This document shows, one piece after another, positions 17,633 through 26,375 of a stretch of DNA of 64,000 nt. Source of the stretch: CAZENU01 sp965117035. GTDB lineage: Bacteria; Chloroflexota; Dehalococcoidia; Lucifugimonadales; CAZENU01. Position 1 is the stretch's first letter. Every line of letters begins with the position of its first letter. The stretch is taken from the NCBI GenBank assembly GCA_965117035.1, contig OZ220748.1:2418001-2482000 (forward strand), written 5' to 3'. Below the pieces are notes generated by a model. The model searched no databases. It was given only the letters and a program-made list of their open reading frames with translations, and had not been told where the DNA came from. The position numbers were made by a program, and so were the translations under genes.

Positions 17633-18649
17633 ATGACCTCCCCTGGCCCCTCATCGCAGCTCTACCGCGACGCCATCGTCGTCGACGGCCTGAACGTCAG
17701 CAACTGGGACAGCGACGCCGTCTACGACAGCCTCAACGCCGGCGGCGTCACCGCCATCAACGCGACCGTCGCCACCTGGGAGGGCTTCCTCGAGACGGTC
17801 GACAACCTCGTCCGGTGGGACGTCAGGCTGCGCGAGCGCGCCGACACGATCTCCCCGGTCAGGACGGCCGACGACATCCTCGCCGCCAAGCGTGATGGGA
17901 AGACCGGCATCATCTTCGGCTTCCAGAACGCCTCGCCCATCGAGGACCGGATCGACCGGCTCGCACTCTTCCACCGCCTCGGCGTCCGCATCGTGCAGGT
18001 CACCTACAACGAGCGCAACCTGCTCGGCGACGGCTGCTACGAGCGCGTCTCCGGGGGGCTCACCCACTTCGGGGCCGACGCCGTCGCCGAGATGAACCGC
18101 CTCGGCATCCTCATCGACCTGTCCCACGTCGGCGAGCGCACGACCCTGGACGTCATCGACGCCTCCGAGCAGCCGGTCTCGTGCACCCACGCCAACGCGA
18201 AGTCGTACTACGACGTGCGCCGCAACAAGACGGACGAGGCGCTACGGCGTCTCGCCGAGCGCGGCGGGGTCGTCGGCGCGACGTGCATTATCACTTTCCT
18301 CAAGACGGGCGAAGACTCCACGCTGCCCGACTACGTCGACGCCATCGACGACCTCGTCCAGCGCATCGGCATCGACCACGTCGCCATCGGGACCGACTTC
18401 ACCCAGGACCAGACCCAAGGCTTCTGGCGCTACATCGGCTCCCAGCAGGGCTCGAAGTACCCCGCCCGGTATATCGACCCCAACGTCCGCAACGACCGGC
18501 GGCTGCTCTACCCCAGGGGGCTGGAGACGCCCGACAGGCTGCCCGCCCTGGCGGACGCGCTATCCGACCGCGGCTACCGGTGGGACGACGTCGAGAAGCT
18601 CCTCGGCGGCAACTGGATGCGCCTCTTCCGCCAGGTCTGGCAATCGTAG
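17633..18649 (+). CDS. Membrane-dipeptidase-like (peptidase M19) family protein with altered metal ligands
   Basis: 338 residues. M19 landmarks are clear: LGVRIVQVTYNERNLLGDGCYE, MNRLGILIDLSHVG, HANAKSYYDVRRNKTDEAL and HVAIGTDFTQDQ. The N-terminal zinc ligands of renal dipeptidase (H-x-D in DGHxD) are replaced: DGLNVSNWD at residues 18-26. The bridging glutamate position reads FGFQNASPIED. The later histidines (DLSH, CTH) and aspartate (GTD) are kept. I recall a subfamily with DGLxxSNW and GFQN motifs, so this is probably a subfamily trait and not decay. Hydrolysis of a dipeptide or of another amide is possible but not assured. It follows the Gfo/Idh stop by 12 bases. Confidence 0.8.
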   Translation: MTSPGPSSQLYRDAIVVDGLNVSNWDSDAVYDSLNAGGVTAINATVATWEGFLETVDNLVRWDVRLRERADTISPVRTADDILAAKRDGKTGIIFGFQNASPIEDRIDRLALFHRLGVRIVQVTYNERNLLGDGCYERVSGGLTHFGADAVAEMNRLGILIDLSHVGERTTLDVIDASEQPVSCTHANAKSYYDVRRNKTDEALRRLAERGGVVGATCIITFLKTGEDSTLPDYVDAIDDLVQRIGIDHVAIGTDFTQDQTQGFWRYIGSQQGSKYPARYIDPNVRNDRRLLYPRGLETPDRLPALADALSDRGYRWDDVEKLLGGNWMRLFRQVWQS

Positions 18650-18659
18650 GAGCCCGCTG

Positions 18660-18860
18660 GGGACGACACCCGCATTCGCCCACGCCCGTTCGGCCTGAGC
18701 GCCACGCCCCTACATACGCTTCGCTACTCGGGATGAACGGATTGGCCGATACCCACGCCCGCTCCCCCTGAGCGCCACGCCGCTTTGGGCGGGGTGTATC
18801 GAAGGGCCCAAGGCGCGAGCGGGTTGTCTCGACCTCGTACGTCTGAACAGTCCCGAACGC
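18660..18860. repeat. Dispersed repeat C-type units
   Basis: Two decayed units (TGAGCGCCACGCC...) at about 18698-18720 and 18770-18808; the second carries the GGCGGGGTGTATCGAAGGG tail shared with 26180-26216 and 63685-63720. A fragment of repeat F (ACGTCTGAACAGT) follows at 18839-18852. No gene seen in this 211-base gap. Confidence 0.65.
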
Positions 18861-19274
18861 TCAGCCCAGGATCGGCAGATACAGGACCATCTCCCGTAGG
18901 CTGCGGTAGAACTCGATGCTCGGGCGCGACTCGTCCCACGGGCGCTCGTCGACCATCGCCGCGAACTCCGCGCCGATCCGGTGCTCCTGGCCCACCCAGT
19001 CGGCCAGCTTGCGCCGGGCGTACAGCCCGCCCGGAACAGTCCACGTTTCGAGCCCCAGCGCCGCCGGCTCGGCGGAGTGCTTCGGGATGACGCACGCCCT
19101 GTAGCGCTCGCCGTCGAACGTCCCGTAGAACCGCCTGCCCCTGGGGCCGCCGAGCCGCCGCTCCAGCTCCTGGAACGCCGCGGGCGCTCCCCTCAGACCG
19201 TCGACGGCCTCGACGTACATCACCTCGAAGCCATCGAGACGTTCTTCCGTCAACGGCCTGTTGTTGCGGGCCAT
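18861..19274 (-). CDS. Small GyrI-like-domain protein (tentative)
   Basis: 137 residues. The text RFYGTFDGERYRACVIP and LETWTVPGGLYARRKLADWVGQEHRIGAEFAAMV, followed by RPSIEFYRSLREMVLYLPI, resembles the GyrI/AraC effector-binding (SOUL-like) beta-alpha fold. Its final strand commonly ends in an LY.P. motif. No DNA-binding domain is attached and no transmembrane segment is present. It may bind a small ligand or act as a sensor. It lies 12 bases downstream of an aldo/keto reductase on the same strand and is probably co-transcribed with it. Domain assignment is by eye. Confidence 0.5.
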   Translation of the reverse strand: MARNNRPLTEERLDGFEVMYVEAVDGLRGAPAAFQELERRLGGPRGRRFYGTFDGERYRACVIPKHSAEPAALGLETWTVPGGLYARRKLADWVGQEHRIGAEFAAMVDERPWDESRPSIEFYRSLREMVLYLPILG

Positions 19275-19286
19275 TGCGGGCCGCCC

Positions 19287-20207
19287 CTAGTCGATCGCGG
19301 GCCAGTCGCGGCCGACCTCGTCGAAGCGCCGGTGCAGCTCGGCGACGACCTCCGGCGCCAGCGCGCCGTGCTCCTCCGTCGCCCGGATGTTGGCCAGCAT
19401 GTGCGCGTGGCTGCGCGTGCCGACGATAGACGTGTGCGCCTCCGGATGCGCGTAGACGAATCCCAGCGCCAGCGCGATCGGGTCCTCCGGCGCGCCCGGC
19501 AGCGGCCCCATCTCCAGCATCACACGGGCGCGCTGCAGCCGGTCCGCGCTACGACCCGTCTCTCCCGCGCCGCTGTCGCCCGCCAGCACCCGCGACCAGA
19601 CGGCGTTCGCGATGGGCCGCTTGGCGATGATGCCCATGCCCCGGGCCCGCGCCTTGTCGAACAGGCCGTACCGCGCCTTCTGGTCGACCAGGTTGAAGGA
19701 CGATTGCAGCGCGTCGAAAAGGCCCGACTCGACCGCCTGCTCGGCCTGCTCGTTCTCCTGGCTGTAGCCGACGAGCCTGGCCTTGCCCGCGCGCTTCGCC
19801 TCCAGGGCGACCTCGATCACCTCCTGGGCCTCCGACCAGTCGATGCTGTGAGCGTGCACCTGGAGCAGGTCGACGTGGTCCGTGCGCAGCCGCGACAGGC
19901 TCCGGTCGATCGTCTTGCGCGCCGTCTCGGCCGTCCAGTGCGGGCCGACCTCGTCCGGCCCGGTGTGCCCGACCTTGGTCGCGAGAACGAACTCGTCGCG
20001 CCGGTGAGAGACCGTGCGGCCGAGCAGCTCCTCGCTGTTGCCGTAGCACTCCGCCGTGTCCAGGAAGTTGATCCCGGCGTCCAGCGCGGAGCCCAGGATG
20101 CGACCCGCCTCCGCCGTTTCGCCCAGCTCGTAGGCGCCGATCTCGGCCATCCCGAAGCCGAGACGGCTCACCCTGTACCCGGTCGCGCCGAAGTCGGTCA
20201 GCTCCAT
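19287..20207 (-). CDS. Aldo/keto reductase family protein
   Basis: 306 residues from ATG at 20207. Tetrad: D50 and Y55 in INFLDTAECYGNSE, K78 in LATKVG, H118 in DLLQVHAHS. NADPH-site features GIIAKRPIANAVW and ALGFVYAHPEAHTSIVGTRSHAHMLANI match AKR11/AKR13-like reductases. Substrate unknown. The frame is open 17 codons upstream but those codons are not conserved in style, and the ELTDFGATGYRVSRLGFGM opening is the usual family start. Followed on the same strand by the GyrI-like gene. Confidence 0.88.
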   Translation of the reverse strand: MELTDFGATGYRVSRLGFGMAEIGAYELGETAEAGRILGSALDAGINFLDTAECYGNSEELLGRTVSHRRDEFVLATKVGHTGPDEVGPHWTAETARKTIDRSLSRLRTDHVDLLQVHAHSIDWSEAQEVIEVALEAKRAGKARLVGYSQENEQAEQAVESGLFDALQSSFNLVDQKARYGLFDKARARGMGIIAKRPIANAVWSRVLAGDSGAGETGRSADRLQRARVMLEMGPLPGAPEDPIALALGFVYAHPEAHTSIVGTRSHAHMLANIRATEEHGALAPEVVAELHRRFDEVGRDWPAID

Positions 20208-20270
20208 GCGCCCGAGTCTAGCCCCACGCTCGCGGCGCGTCAATGAGAACGTCCGCACTCAGGTTTCCAG

Positions 20271-20805
20271 CCGATGTCGCCGTGAACGAAGTGAAGGGCC
20301 TGGGGTGGGGAGGCCCGCGTCGTAGAGACCAGGGCGACGGGCCCCGCCCCAGGTCCCTCCCTGCGGTCGGGACAACAAGAATCGCCGAGCAGCGACCAGG
20401 CCAGCCAGACCAATGTCGCCCTGAAGTGAAGGGCCTGGGGTGGGGAGGCCCGCGTCGTAGAGACCAGGGCGACGGACCCCGCCCCAGGTCCCTCCCTGCG
20501 GTCGGGACGACAAGAATCGCCGAGCAGCGACCAGGCCAGCCAAACCAATGTCGCCCTGAACGAAGTGAAGGGCCTGGGGTGGGGAGGCCCGCGTCGTAGA
20601 CCAGGGCGACGGACCCCGCCCCAAGTCCCTCCCTGCGGTCGGGACGACAAGAATCGCCGAGCAGCGACCAGGCCAGCCAAACCAATGTCGCCCTGAACGA
20701 AGTGAAGGGCCTGGGGTGGGGAGGCCCGCGTCGTAGAGACCAGGGCGACGGACCCCGCCCAGGTCCCTCCCTGCGGTCGGGACGACAAGAATCGCCGAGC
20801 AGCAC
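20271..20805. repeat. Tandem array of repeat B, four copies of about 137 bases
   Basis: Copies begin at 20271, 20410, 20545 and 20682 (steps 139, 135, 137). Each runs from CCAATGTCGCCCTGAACGAA through AAGGGCCTGGGGTGGGGAGG and CCCCAGGTCCCTCCCTGCGG to GGGACGACAAGAATCGCCGA. The second copy lacks CGAA in the first block, the third lacks two bases (GTAGACC against GTAGAGACC), and the fourth has lost some Cs and its end. Single copies occur at 63353-63463 and 63549-63655. Part of the unit is also at 26955-26990 in inverted form. The apparent open frames across it are by-products of the repeat. Confidence 0.9.
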
Positions 20806-20834
20806 CGCGGCTCCGGGCTGACGCAGACGCGCTC

Positions 20835-21667
20835 CTACAGCAGGGCCGTCATCCGCTCCAGCCAGGCGTCACGCGACCCGGGCCCCAGGCCCACGAACAG
20901 TTCGCGCCGCACCTGCTCGCCGGGCCGAAGGTCGCGGAAGTCCAGCGTCGCGTCCGTGCACGGCCACACGATGTTCGACGCGATGGCCAGCGCGTCGCGC
21001 GAGCCGATAACGCTGACGAAGCTGCCGCCATCGTGCACCGTCTCCGAGAACAAGAGGGGCTCCGCCAGCTCCGGTAACGCGGGCGGATTGTCCAGGCCTC
21101 GCAGGTCGTACCGGATGAAGTCCGACTCGATCCTGAAGAACTGGTAGTACTGGCGGAAGTCCACCCATCCCGTCTCCGCCCGGACGTACAGCTCGCGGCC
21201 CAGCATCGGCGACCGGCGATGGTTGAAGCAGACGTGGGTCGAGACGGCCTCCATCGGCCGGGCCGGGCCGCTCTCGACCGTGAGCGCGATCCTCAGGGTC
21301 TCGTCGTCGACCAGGTCCACCCGGGCCGACAGTCGGCCGGGCGACTCGCCGAACATGTTGCTCACCGGGATGTCGCGGTACTCAAGCCCGCCATCCGAGA
21401 GCGACCACCGCTGCCCGACCTGGTAGTGATGGTTGTCCTTCGATAGCGTCGACGGCGAGAGACGGTCTTGCCGGCCCACCCGACGCCCTCGGGAACGCGC
21501 AGCAGGCACCGGCTGTCCTCGAGCGCCGAGTGCCGGACCCAGAGCACCTGCTCGTTCAGGTAGCCGGCGCGGCCGTCGGGCGTCACGCCGTCGTGGTCCG
21601 ACGGCCCGCCCTGGGGCCAGACCTCCACCACCGGCGAGCGAAGCGCGAGCCCGGCGTCCGCGCTCAT
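20835..21667 (-). pseudogene. Frameshifted gene of unknown function (or assembly error)
   Basis: Two overlapping minus-strand frames join into one protein. The first (start ATG 21667, GGAGG nine bases before it) reads MSADAGLALRSPVVEVWPQG to GWAGKTVS. The continuation in another frame reads PSTLSKDNHHYQVGQRWSLS and goes on to a normal end at 20835. The shift falls at about 21455-21470 in GAGAGACGG. Joined length is about 275 residues; the product looks like a beta-rich globular protein without signal peptide or membrane segment. I do not recognise the family. It follows the small membrane-protein gene by 10 bases. Confidence 0.6.
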
Positions 21668-21677
21668 CGCAGACCTC

Positions 21678-22004
21678 CTAGTCGGGCGCGAGAATCACCA
21701 CCGCGGGACCGGCGATCCAGCCCGGAGGCTCGCGCGCGGAGGCGCTCACGGGCAGGTGGCTGCCGAAGGAGCCGGGCCGAGGCTCATCCTCGGACCGCGG
21801 GGCGTAGGCGCCGCCGCCGTCCGGGCAGGCGCCGCGGATGGCCGGACCGCCCCGGGCTCCTCCGTCTCCAGTGAGCAGTCCCGCGACCCGCCTCGCGAGC
21901 GGGGACTGCTCGACCGTCTGCAATACCGGGATGAGAAGCTGTCTGTAGTGATGGACCACGAATACGAAAGCGAATATCCACGCCGCCGCGCCGGGGTTAC
22001 CCAA
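21678..22004 (-). CDS. Small single-span membrane protein, unknown
   Basis: 108 residues from TTG at 22004. I chose this start because it has GGAGG six bases before it in the context GGAGGAACGACTTG, identical to the start region of the PhyH gene at 2505. One hydrophobic segment (AAAWIFAFVFVVHHYRQLLI, residues about 5-25) is followed by a Gly/Pro-rich, low-complexity tail. No family recognised. It stops 10 bases before the frameshifted gene, so the two are likely co-transcribed. Confidence 0.4.
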   Translation of the reverse strand: MGNPGAAAWIFAFVFVVHHYRQLLIPVLQTVEQSPLARRVAGLLTGDGGARGGPAIRGACPDGGGAYAPRSEDEPRPGSFGSHLPVSASAREPPGWIAGPAVVILAPD

Positions 22005-22116
22005 GTCGTTCCTCCGCTCCCGCCGGGGGTAGACCCGCGGGAGCACGGCGCGATGGTGCGCTATTCCTCGGGCTCATCCTGTCGTCCTCTCTCCGCGATG
22101 CGTTCGTTTTCCGGGC

Positions 22117-24264
22117 CTAGTCGTCGCTGCCGCCGGACGGGACGGGCAGAGGCTCCGTCATGAAGGCGAACAGCTTTCCTTCGGTGCCGATCCAGGTCCT
22201 GTCGTAGACCGACGCCTCGTCGATCAGGGGCTGGTTGTTCACCCGCACCGTCGGATGCCTTCCGCGGCCGACGACCGTGATGTGGTCGGGGCTGAACCGG
22301 AAGGACAGCCCCTCCAGCGCGGGAATGCCCAGCTCCCGGCCGCGGATCGTGTCCCTGAACAACAGGTTCATCAGCGGATGACGCTGCACTTCGGCGAAGT
22401 CGACCAGCGGCCGCGCGCTGTCGTCGTACAGGTAGCCGTGCGGCTTCGTGCGCGTCAGCCAGTACAGCGCGGCCGCGCCGGCGGTCCCCAGCGATATGAC
22501 GAGCGATACGGCCAGGCTCACCCAGGGGAACCCTTCCGCCGTCGGCTCAGGCTCGGAGGGCGCCGCGACAGGGGCCGACGGCTGCTCCAGGGGCGTGGCC
22601 GGCTTCGGCTCCGCGGCCTTGGGCTCCTCGGCCACGAACGGTGACACGGCGTCCAGCGTGAACGGACGCGAGGTCTGGGCATGGTCCCGGCCGGCGTAGC
22701 TGAGATGCAGTGTGAGCGACAGCGCGTGTCTGCCCGCCTCCGCCGCCGTGAAGTATACGTCGTACTGCCAGGCCGGGCCTTCGCCGTACAGCCTTCTCGG
22801 CTCCAGCTCGATCACGCCCGACTTGCCGGGCTCCGATACGAGCGCCGGCATCACCGCCGACGGCTCGACCGGGTACGGGTCGCCGTCGACGTGTATCGAC
22901 ACCGTGGCGACGTGGGTGCGCTCACCGGGCCTGATCTCCCCTACTGCCACCGATTCCATGTCGAGGGTCGGGAAGTGGTCGGCCTCCATCTGGGTGAGCG
23001 ACGTAATCGTATGCTCGTAACGGTTCCACGCGAGCTCCAGCTCCACCTGGTACGTGCCGCGCGCCTCCAGCGCGGGTATGATCGCGGCGAAGTAGCCGTC
23101 CTGGGCCGTGTTGTCGGCGTCACGGCCGTTGTCGTACAACTCGAAGACGCGCGTCGCTCCGTCCGGCGCCGTGATGTTGGCGAACACGCGCGCGTCGGAC
23201 AGCACCGCGATCTGGTCGCCGTCCTTGACGTAGGCGGATATCGGCAGCGGCTCGCCGAGCGCGACCGGCCCGGGCGACCTGAGCATCAGGGTGAAGCGGT
23301 TCGTGTGGTGCACCCACTTCGACACGGGCCCGGTCACGCCCCTGGCATCTACGCGCCAGCGGCCGGGGGCCGGGTCGACGAGCTGCCACGCGACCATGTT
23401 CGGCGTCTCCAACGCCCGCGCGACCGCAGCGTCGTGCGCGGCCACGTTCTGGCCCGAGGGATTCGTCAGCACCAGCGAGCCGTAGGGGTTCTCCTTGAAT
23501 ATCAGCAGCGTCGCTTCCTGCGTACCGGGCAGGACCGTGATCAGCGTCGACATCACCTCGCCGTACCCGAGAGAGCTCGTGCCGGCCTCGTACAGGGAAC
23601 CGCTGACGTCCTGCCTGAGAATCGAGTCGCCCGTCGGACCAAGGTCCAGCGCCTCGGACAGCGACGACACGTGCCCGCCGCTGGCCGACGAGATCGACTG
23701 CAGGAATGAGCTTCCTTCGGCCGAAGAGTCTGGGAGCATCAGGCTGTCGACGTACCATCCGCCGGTGGCGAAGCCTTCCGCGACACCGGGCAGATGACCG
23801 CTATGCCGGGCATAGTCCGCGCCGCCCGAGCCCCCGGCGACGAGGTAGACCGCCGAACCCGGAGCCGCGTCGTTGACCGCCAGCAGGGACCGCATCTCGG
23901 ACACGGCCTCAAGGGCGCTCGCCTGGCCCGACACGGGAGTCTGGAGCATCGCTTCTATGCTGCTCTGGAACTCCGGCAGACGCACGTTGGTGCCGCGGAA
24001 CGGGCCCACGACCTCGGTCGGATTCTCGATCGTCGAGAACCCGATGTAGTCGTCGGCCCTCAGGAGCGCGACCAACCCCACGAGCGACTGGACGAGCCCG
24101 ACGCCGCCATCCACGCGGCGGACGGCCTCCGCATCCGCCATGATCAGCGTCATGCGGTTGCCTGACGACGTGTCCGCGCTGGCCGCGTCCGGCGCGCCAA
24201 GCTGGGGCGCCGCGAACAACGCAAGGAGGAACAGGACCGCTGCTGAAACTCCCACTCTTCTCAT
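22117..24264 (-). CDS. Secreted, membrane-anchored vWA-like protein with C-terminal FHA-like tail
   Basis: 715 residues. N-terminal signal peptide (about 1-30, ending ASA-D). Residues about 35-210 look like a von Willebrand A-type fold (RMTLIMADAEAVRRVDGGVGL, then APGSAVYLVAGGSGG), though the MIDAS DxSxS is not clear. The middle (about 220-560) is beta-sandwich material (YVKDGDQIAVLSDARVFANI, FELYDNGRDADNTAQDGYFAAIIP), a pattern seen in vWA/BatA-like proteins. A Pro/Glu-rich linker leads to one membrane span (about 579-605). The 110-residue cytoplasmic tail includes HPTVRVNNQPLIDEASVYDR, like an FHA domain. The topology suggests an outside sensor with an inside phosphopeptide- or partner-binding end. 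Start supported by GGAGG. Confidence 0.65.
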   Translation of the reverse strand: MRRVGVSAAVLFLLALFAAPQLGAPDAASADTSSGNRMTLIMADAEAVRRVDGGVGLVQSLVGLVALLRADDYIGFSTIENPTEVVGPFRGTNVRLPEFQSSIEAMLQTPVSGQASALEAVSEMRSLLAVNDAAPGSAVYLVAGGSGGADYARHSGHLPGVAEGFATGGWYVDSLMLPDSSAEGSSFLQSISSASGGHVSSLSEALDLGPTGDSILRQDVSGSLYEAGTSSLGYGEVMSTLITVLPGTQEATLLIFKENPYGSLVLTNPSGQNVAAHDAAVARALETPNMVAWQLVDPAPGRWRVDARGVTGPVSKWVHHTNRFTLMLRSPGPVALGEPLPISAYVKDGDQIAVLSDARVFANITAPDGATRVFELYDNGRDADNTAQDGYFAAIIPALEARGTYQVELELAWNRYEHTITSLTQMEADHFPTLDMESVAVGEIRPGERTHVATVSIHVDGDPYPVEPSAVMPALVSEPGKSGVIELEPRRLYGEGPAWQYDVYFTAAEAGRHALSLTLHLSYAGRDHAQTSRPFTLDAVSPFVAEEPKAAEPKPATPLEQPSAPVAAPSEPEPTAEGFPWVSLAVSLVISLGTAGAAALYWLTRTKPHGYLYDDSARPLVDFAEVQRHPLMNLLFRDTIRGRELGIPALEGLSFRFSPDHITVVGRGRHPTVRVNNQPLIDEASVYDRTWIGTEGKLFAFMTEPLPVPSGGSDD

Positions 24265-24289
24265 CTTCTACCTCCACATATGGACAGAG

Positions 24290-24317
24290 ATTAAACAAAG
24301 TATTAAACAGTAGTCAA
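24290..24317 (-). promoter_or_regulatory. Putative promoter of the vWA-like gene
   Basis: On the minus strand TTGACT (complement of 24312-24317), 16 bases, then TTTAAT (complement of 24290-24295), 25 bases before the ATG. The local sequence (24285-24315) is strikingly AT-rich against the surroundings. Confidence 0.5.
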
Positions 24318-24436
24318 TCGAGACGCAGGTGTCGGTTTGACGAATCGGGAGCCGGACGCCGGGCTCGTCCGGCGGTCGGATATACTGCCCTGGAACGCCA
24401 TGTGGGCGTCCAGACACCGGAGGTCGAGCCAGCGCC

Positions 24437-24808
24437 GTGGGAACTTCGAGACCGCCTGGACGACCGCCCCGCGGAAACGCCTCCAGGGCGCCGGCATGGC
24501 CGGCGGTCGTCCTGCTGGCGGCCTGGCTGGCCGCGGCCGGGTGCGCCGGCGGCGCCGCGACGGACGACACTGGGCCGCCCCAGTCGGTCAGGGGCGTGGT
24601 CGTCCGCGTGGAGGCCCGCTCGCTCACCGAGCTGGAGTTCCTGGACGTGAGGGACGAAACCGGCTTCGTCTGGAGGTTCCGGCCCGGCATCTCCCACCGG
24701 GGCTTCACGCCGTCACACCTCAGGGAGCACATGGTCCTGGCGCAGCCCGTGACCGTCATCTTCCGGTGGAACGGCGACACGCCGCTGATCGAGGACGTGG
24801 CCGACTAG
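24437..24808 (+). CDS. Small lipoprotein, unknown function
   Basis: 123 residues from GTG at 24437 (GGAGG 13 bases upstream, a long spacing). Basic N-terminus, hydrophobic stretch WPAVVLLAAWLAAAGC ending in a lipobox with the acceptor Cys at about residue 36. The mature part, about 87 residues, has VVVRVEARSLTELEFLDVRD and a closing FRWNGDTPLIEDVAD, and is probably a small OB- or beta-barrel-like fold. It stands alone, divergent from the vWA-like gene; a TATACT box at 24380-24385 may serve it. Confidence 0.65.
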   Translation: MGTSRPPGRPPRGNASRAPAWPAVVLLAAWLAAAGCAGGAATDDTGPPQSVRGVVVRVEARSLTELEFLDVRDETGFVWRFRPGISHRGFTPSHLREHMVLAQPVTVIFRWNGDTPLIEDVAD

Positions 24809-24848
24809 GACCTGGTCGCGCCCTCGGCCCGGCGCCAGACGCCGGCGC

Positions 24849-26006
24849 TCAGCCGGTCGGGCCCCGGCGCTCCATCGTCCCGGCCGACATCATGCGCATC
24901 GCCTGCTCGGCGGCATTCGCGACGAGCTCCTCGACCTGGGCAGACGCCTCATCCAGCGTCATCGGCCGGCTCGTGATCGCCAGCACCGCGTCGATCCCGT
25001 GATCGTGGACCTCCCGGTACCGTTCGCCCAGCGAGCCCGCGATCGCCACCACCGGGATGCCGCGCGCCTTCGCCAGCCGGGCCACCCCGATAGGCGCCTT
25101 GTTGTAGACGGTCTGGTAGTCGACCGAGCCCTCCCCGGTGATGACCAGGTCGGCGCCCTCCAGCCGGCCCTCCAGGCCGACCGTCTCCAGCACGATGTCC
25201 ACCCCGGCCTCGAGGTGGCCGCCGAGAAAGCCGATCATCCCGCCGCCCAGGCCGCCCGCGGCGCCCGCGCCCGGAATCGCGTCTATCTCGACTCCCAGGT
25301 CCCGCCGGACGACCGCCGCCAGGTGCGCCAGCGCCGCGTCGAGCTGCGCCACCATCTCCGGCGTCGCGCCCTTCTGCGGACCGTACACCGCCGACGCGCC
25401 CTCCGGCCCGGTCAGCGGGTTGGAGACGTCGCACGCGACCGCGACGTCCGACTCGCCGATGCGCGCGTCCAGGCCCGACAGGTCGACCCGGTCGAGGTCG
25501 GCCAGCGCAGCGCCTCCCGGCGGCAGGTCGTTGCCGCCTGCGTCCAGCAGCCGCGCCCCGAGCGCCTGCGCCATCCCGGCGCCCGCGTCGTTCGTCGCGC
25601 TGCCTCCTATGCCCAGGATGAACCGGCGGAAGCCCGAGTCGAGCGCGTCGCGTATTGCCTCGCCGAGACCATACGTCGTCGCCGCCAGCGGGTTGCGGTC
25701 CTCTATCGCCACCAGCGCCAGGCCCGAAGTGCGGGCCATCTCGATCACCGCCGTGCGGCCGTCCCCCATCGCGCCCCAGACAGCCGTCCGCCGCTCGCCC
25801 AGCGGGCCGGTCACCTCCGAGCTTCGGACCTCGCCGCCCGACGCCTCGACCAGCGTCTCCAGCGTCCCGTCGCCGCCGTCGGCGACGGGCGCCAGCTCGG
25901 TGCGCGCGTCCGGGCAGACGCGGCGAACGCCCTCCGCCATCATCTCCGCGGCACGCAGCGCCGAAATGCTGCCCTTGAACGCCTGTGGCGCGATCACGAT
26001 CTTCAT
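24849..26006 (-). CDS. Glycerate kinase (GlxK/GarK family)
   Basis: 385 residues, the normal length. The start MKIVIAPQAFKGSISALRAAEMM is the canonical N-terminus of the family. Further landmarks: VADGGDGTLETLV, GLGEAIRDALDSGFRRFILGIGGSATNDAGAG (nucleotide/substrate site), DVSNPLTGPEGASAVYGPQKGA and VITGEGSVDYQTVYNKAPIGVA. It phosphorylates D-glycerate, usually to 2-phosphoglycerate, linking sugar-acid or glyoxylate breakdown to glycolysis. No other glycerate pathway gene is adjacent. The longer open frame upstream runs through dispersed repeats and was not used. Confidence 0.93.
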   Translation of the reverse strand: MKIVIAPQAFKGSISALRAAEMMAEGVRRVCPDARTELAPVADGGDGTLETLVEASGGEVRSSEVTGPLGERRTAVWGAMGDGRTAVIEMARTSGLALVAIEDRNPLAATTYGLGEAIRDALDSGFRRFILGIGGSATNDAGAGMAQALGARLLDAGGNDLPPGGAALADLDRVDLSGLDARIGESDVAVACDVSNPLTGPEGASAVYGPQKGATPEMVAQLDAALAHLAAVVRRDLGVEIDAIPGAGAAGGLGGGMIGFLGGHLEAGVDIVLETVGLEGRLEGADLVITGEGSVDYQTVYNKAPIGVARLAKARGIPVVAIAGSLGERYREVHDHGIDAVLAITSRPMTLDEASAQVEELVANAAEQAMRMMSAGTMERRGPTG

Positions 26007-26039
26007 TCGCAGACTCCCTACGAGAAGCCCGCGAATTAT

Positions 26040-26300
26040 ATCACCCGCACCCCCCACGGCCCGGCGAGGTCCACAACCGTCGTTCCCGCGAAGAGAGACC
26101 CTTGCATAACCTGCATAACCGTCATTCCCGCGCAGGCGGGAACCCAGGGCGCGGTGCCGGTGCCGCACGACCCGTTCACCCCGAGTGCCCCGACGCCGCG
26201 TCGGGGTGTATCGAGGGGCCGCCAATTATCGCCATCTTCTGAATCCTATGAATCACAGTTCAGACGTTCCGCCCCGCCTGTCCTGTTCCGACGCCCGCCG
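26040..26300. repeat. Dispersed repeats A, C and F cluster
   Basis: Contains repeat A (CATTCCCGCGCAGGCGGGAA, near 26124-26143) with a decayed copy just before it, repeat C at 26180-26216 (GCCCCGACGCCGCGTCGGGG then TGTATCGAGG), and repeat F in inverted orientation at 26250-26273. No gene lies in the 369-base gap 26007-26375. Confidence 0.8.
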
Positions 26301-26375
26301 GTGTACCATAGCGGGCCGTACGAACCTGGGCAGGGCCAGCGTGGCCAGGTAATTCGCCACACGCAGGAGAGGTGC

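Noticed and set aside
20271..20805. CRISPR array
   Set aside because: The repeats are contiguous units of about 137 bases without unique spacers, and there are no cas genes.
20218..20805. Proteins of 180-195 residues with repeated LGDSCRPDRREG blocks
   Set aside because: They are translations of the tandem repeat in frames left open by its period, not genes.
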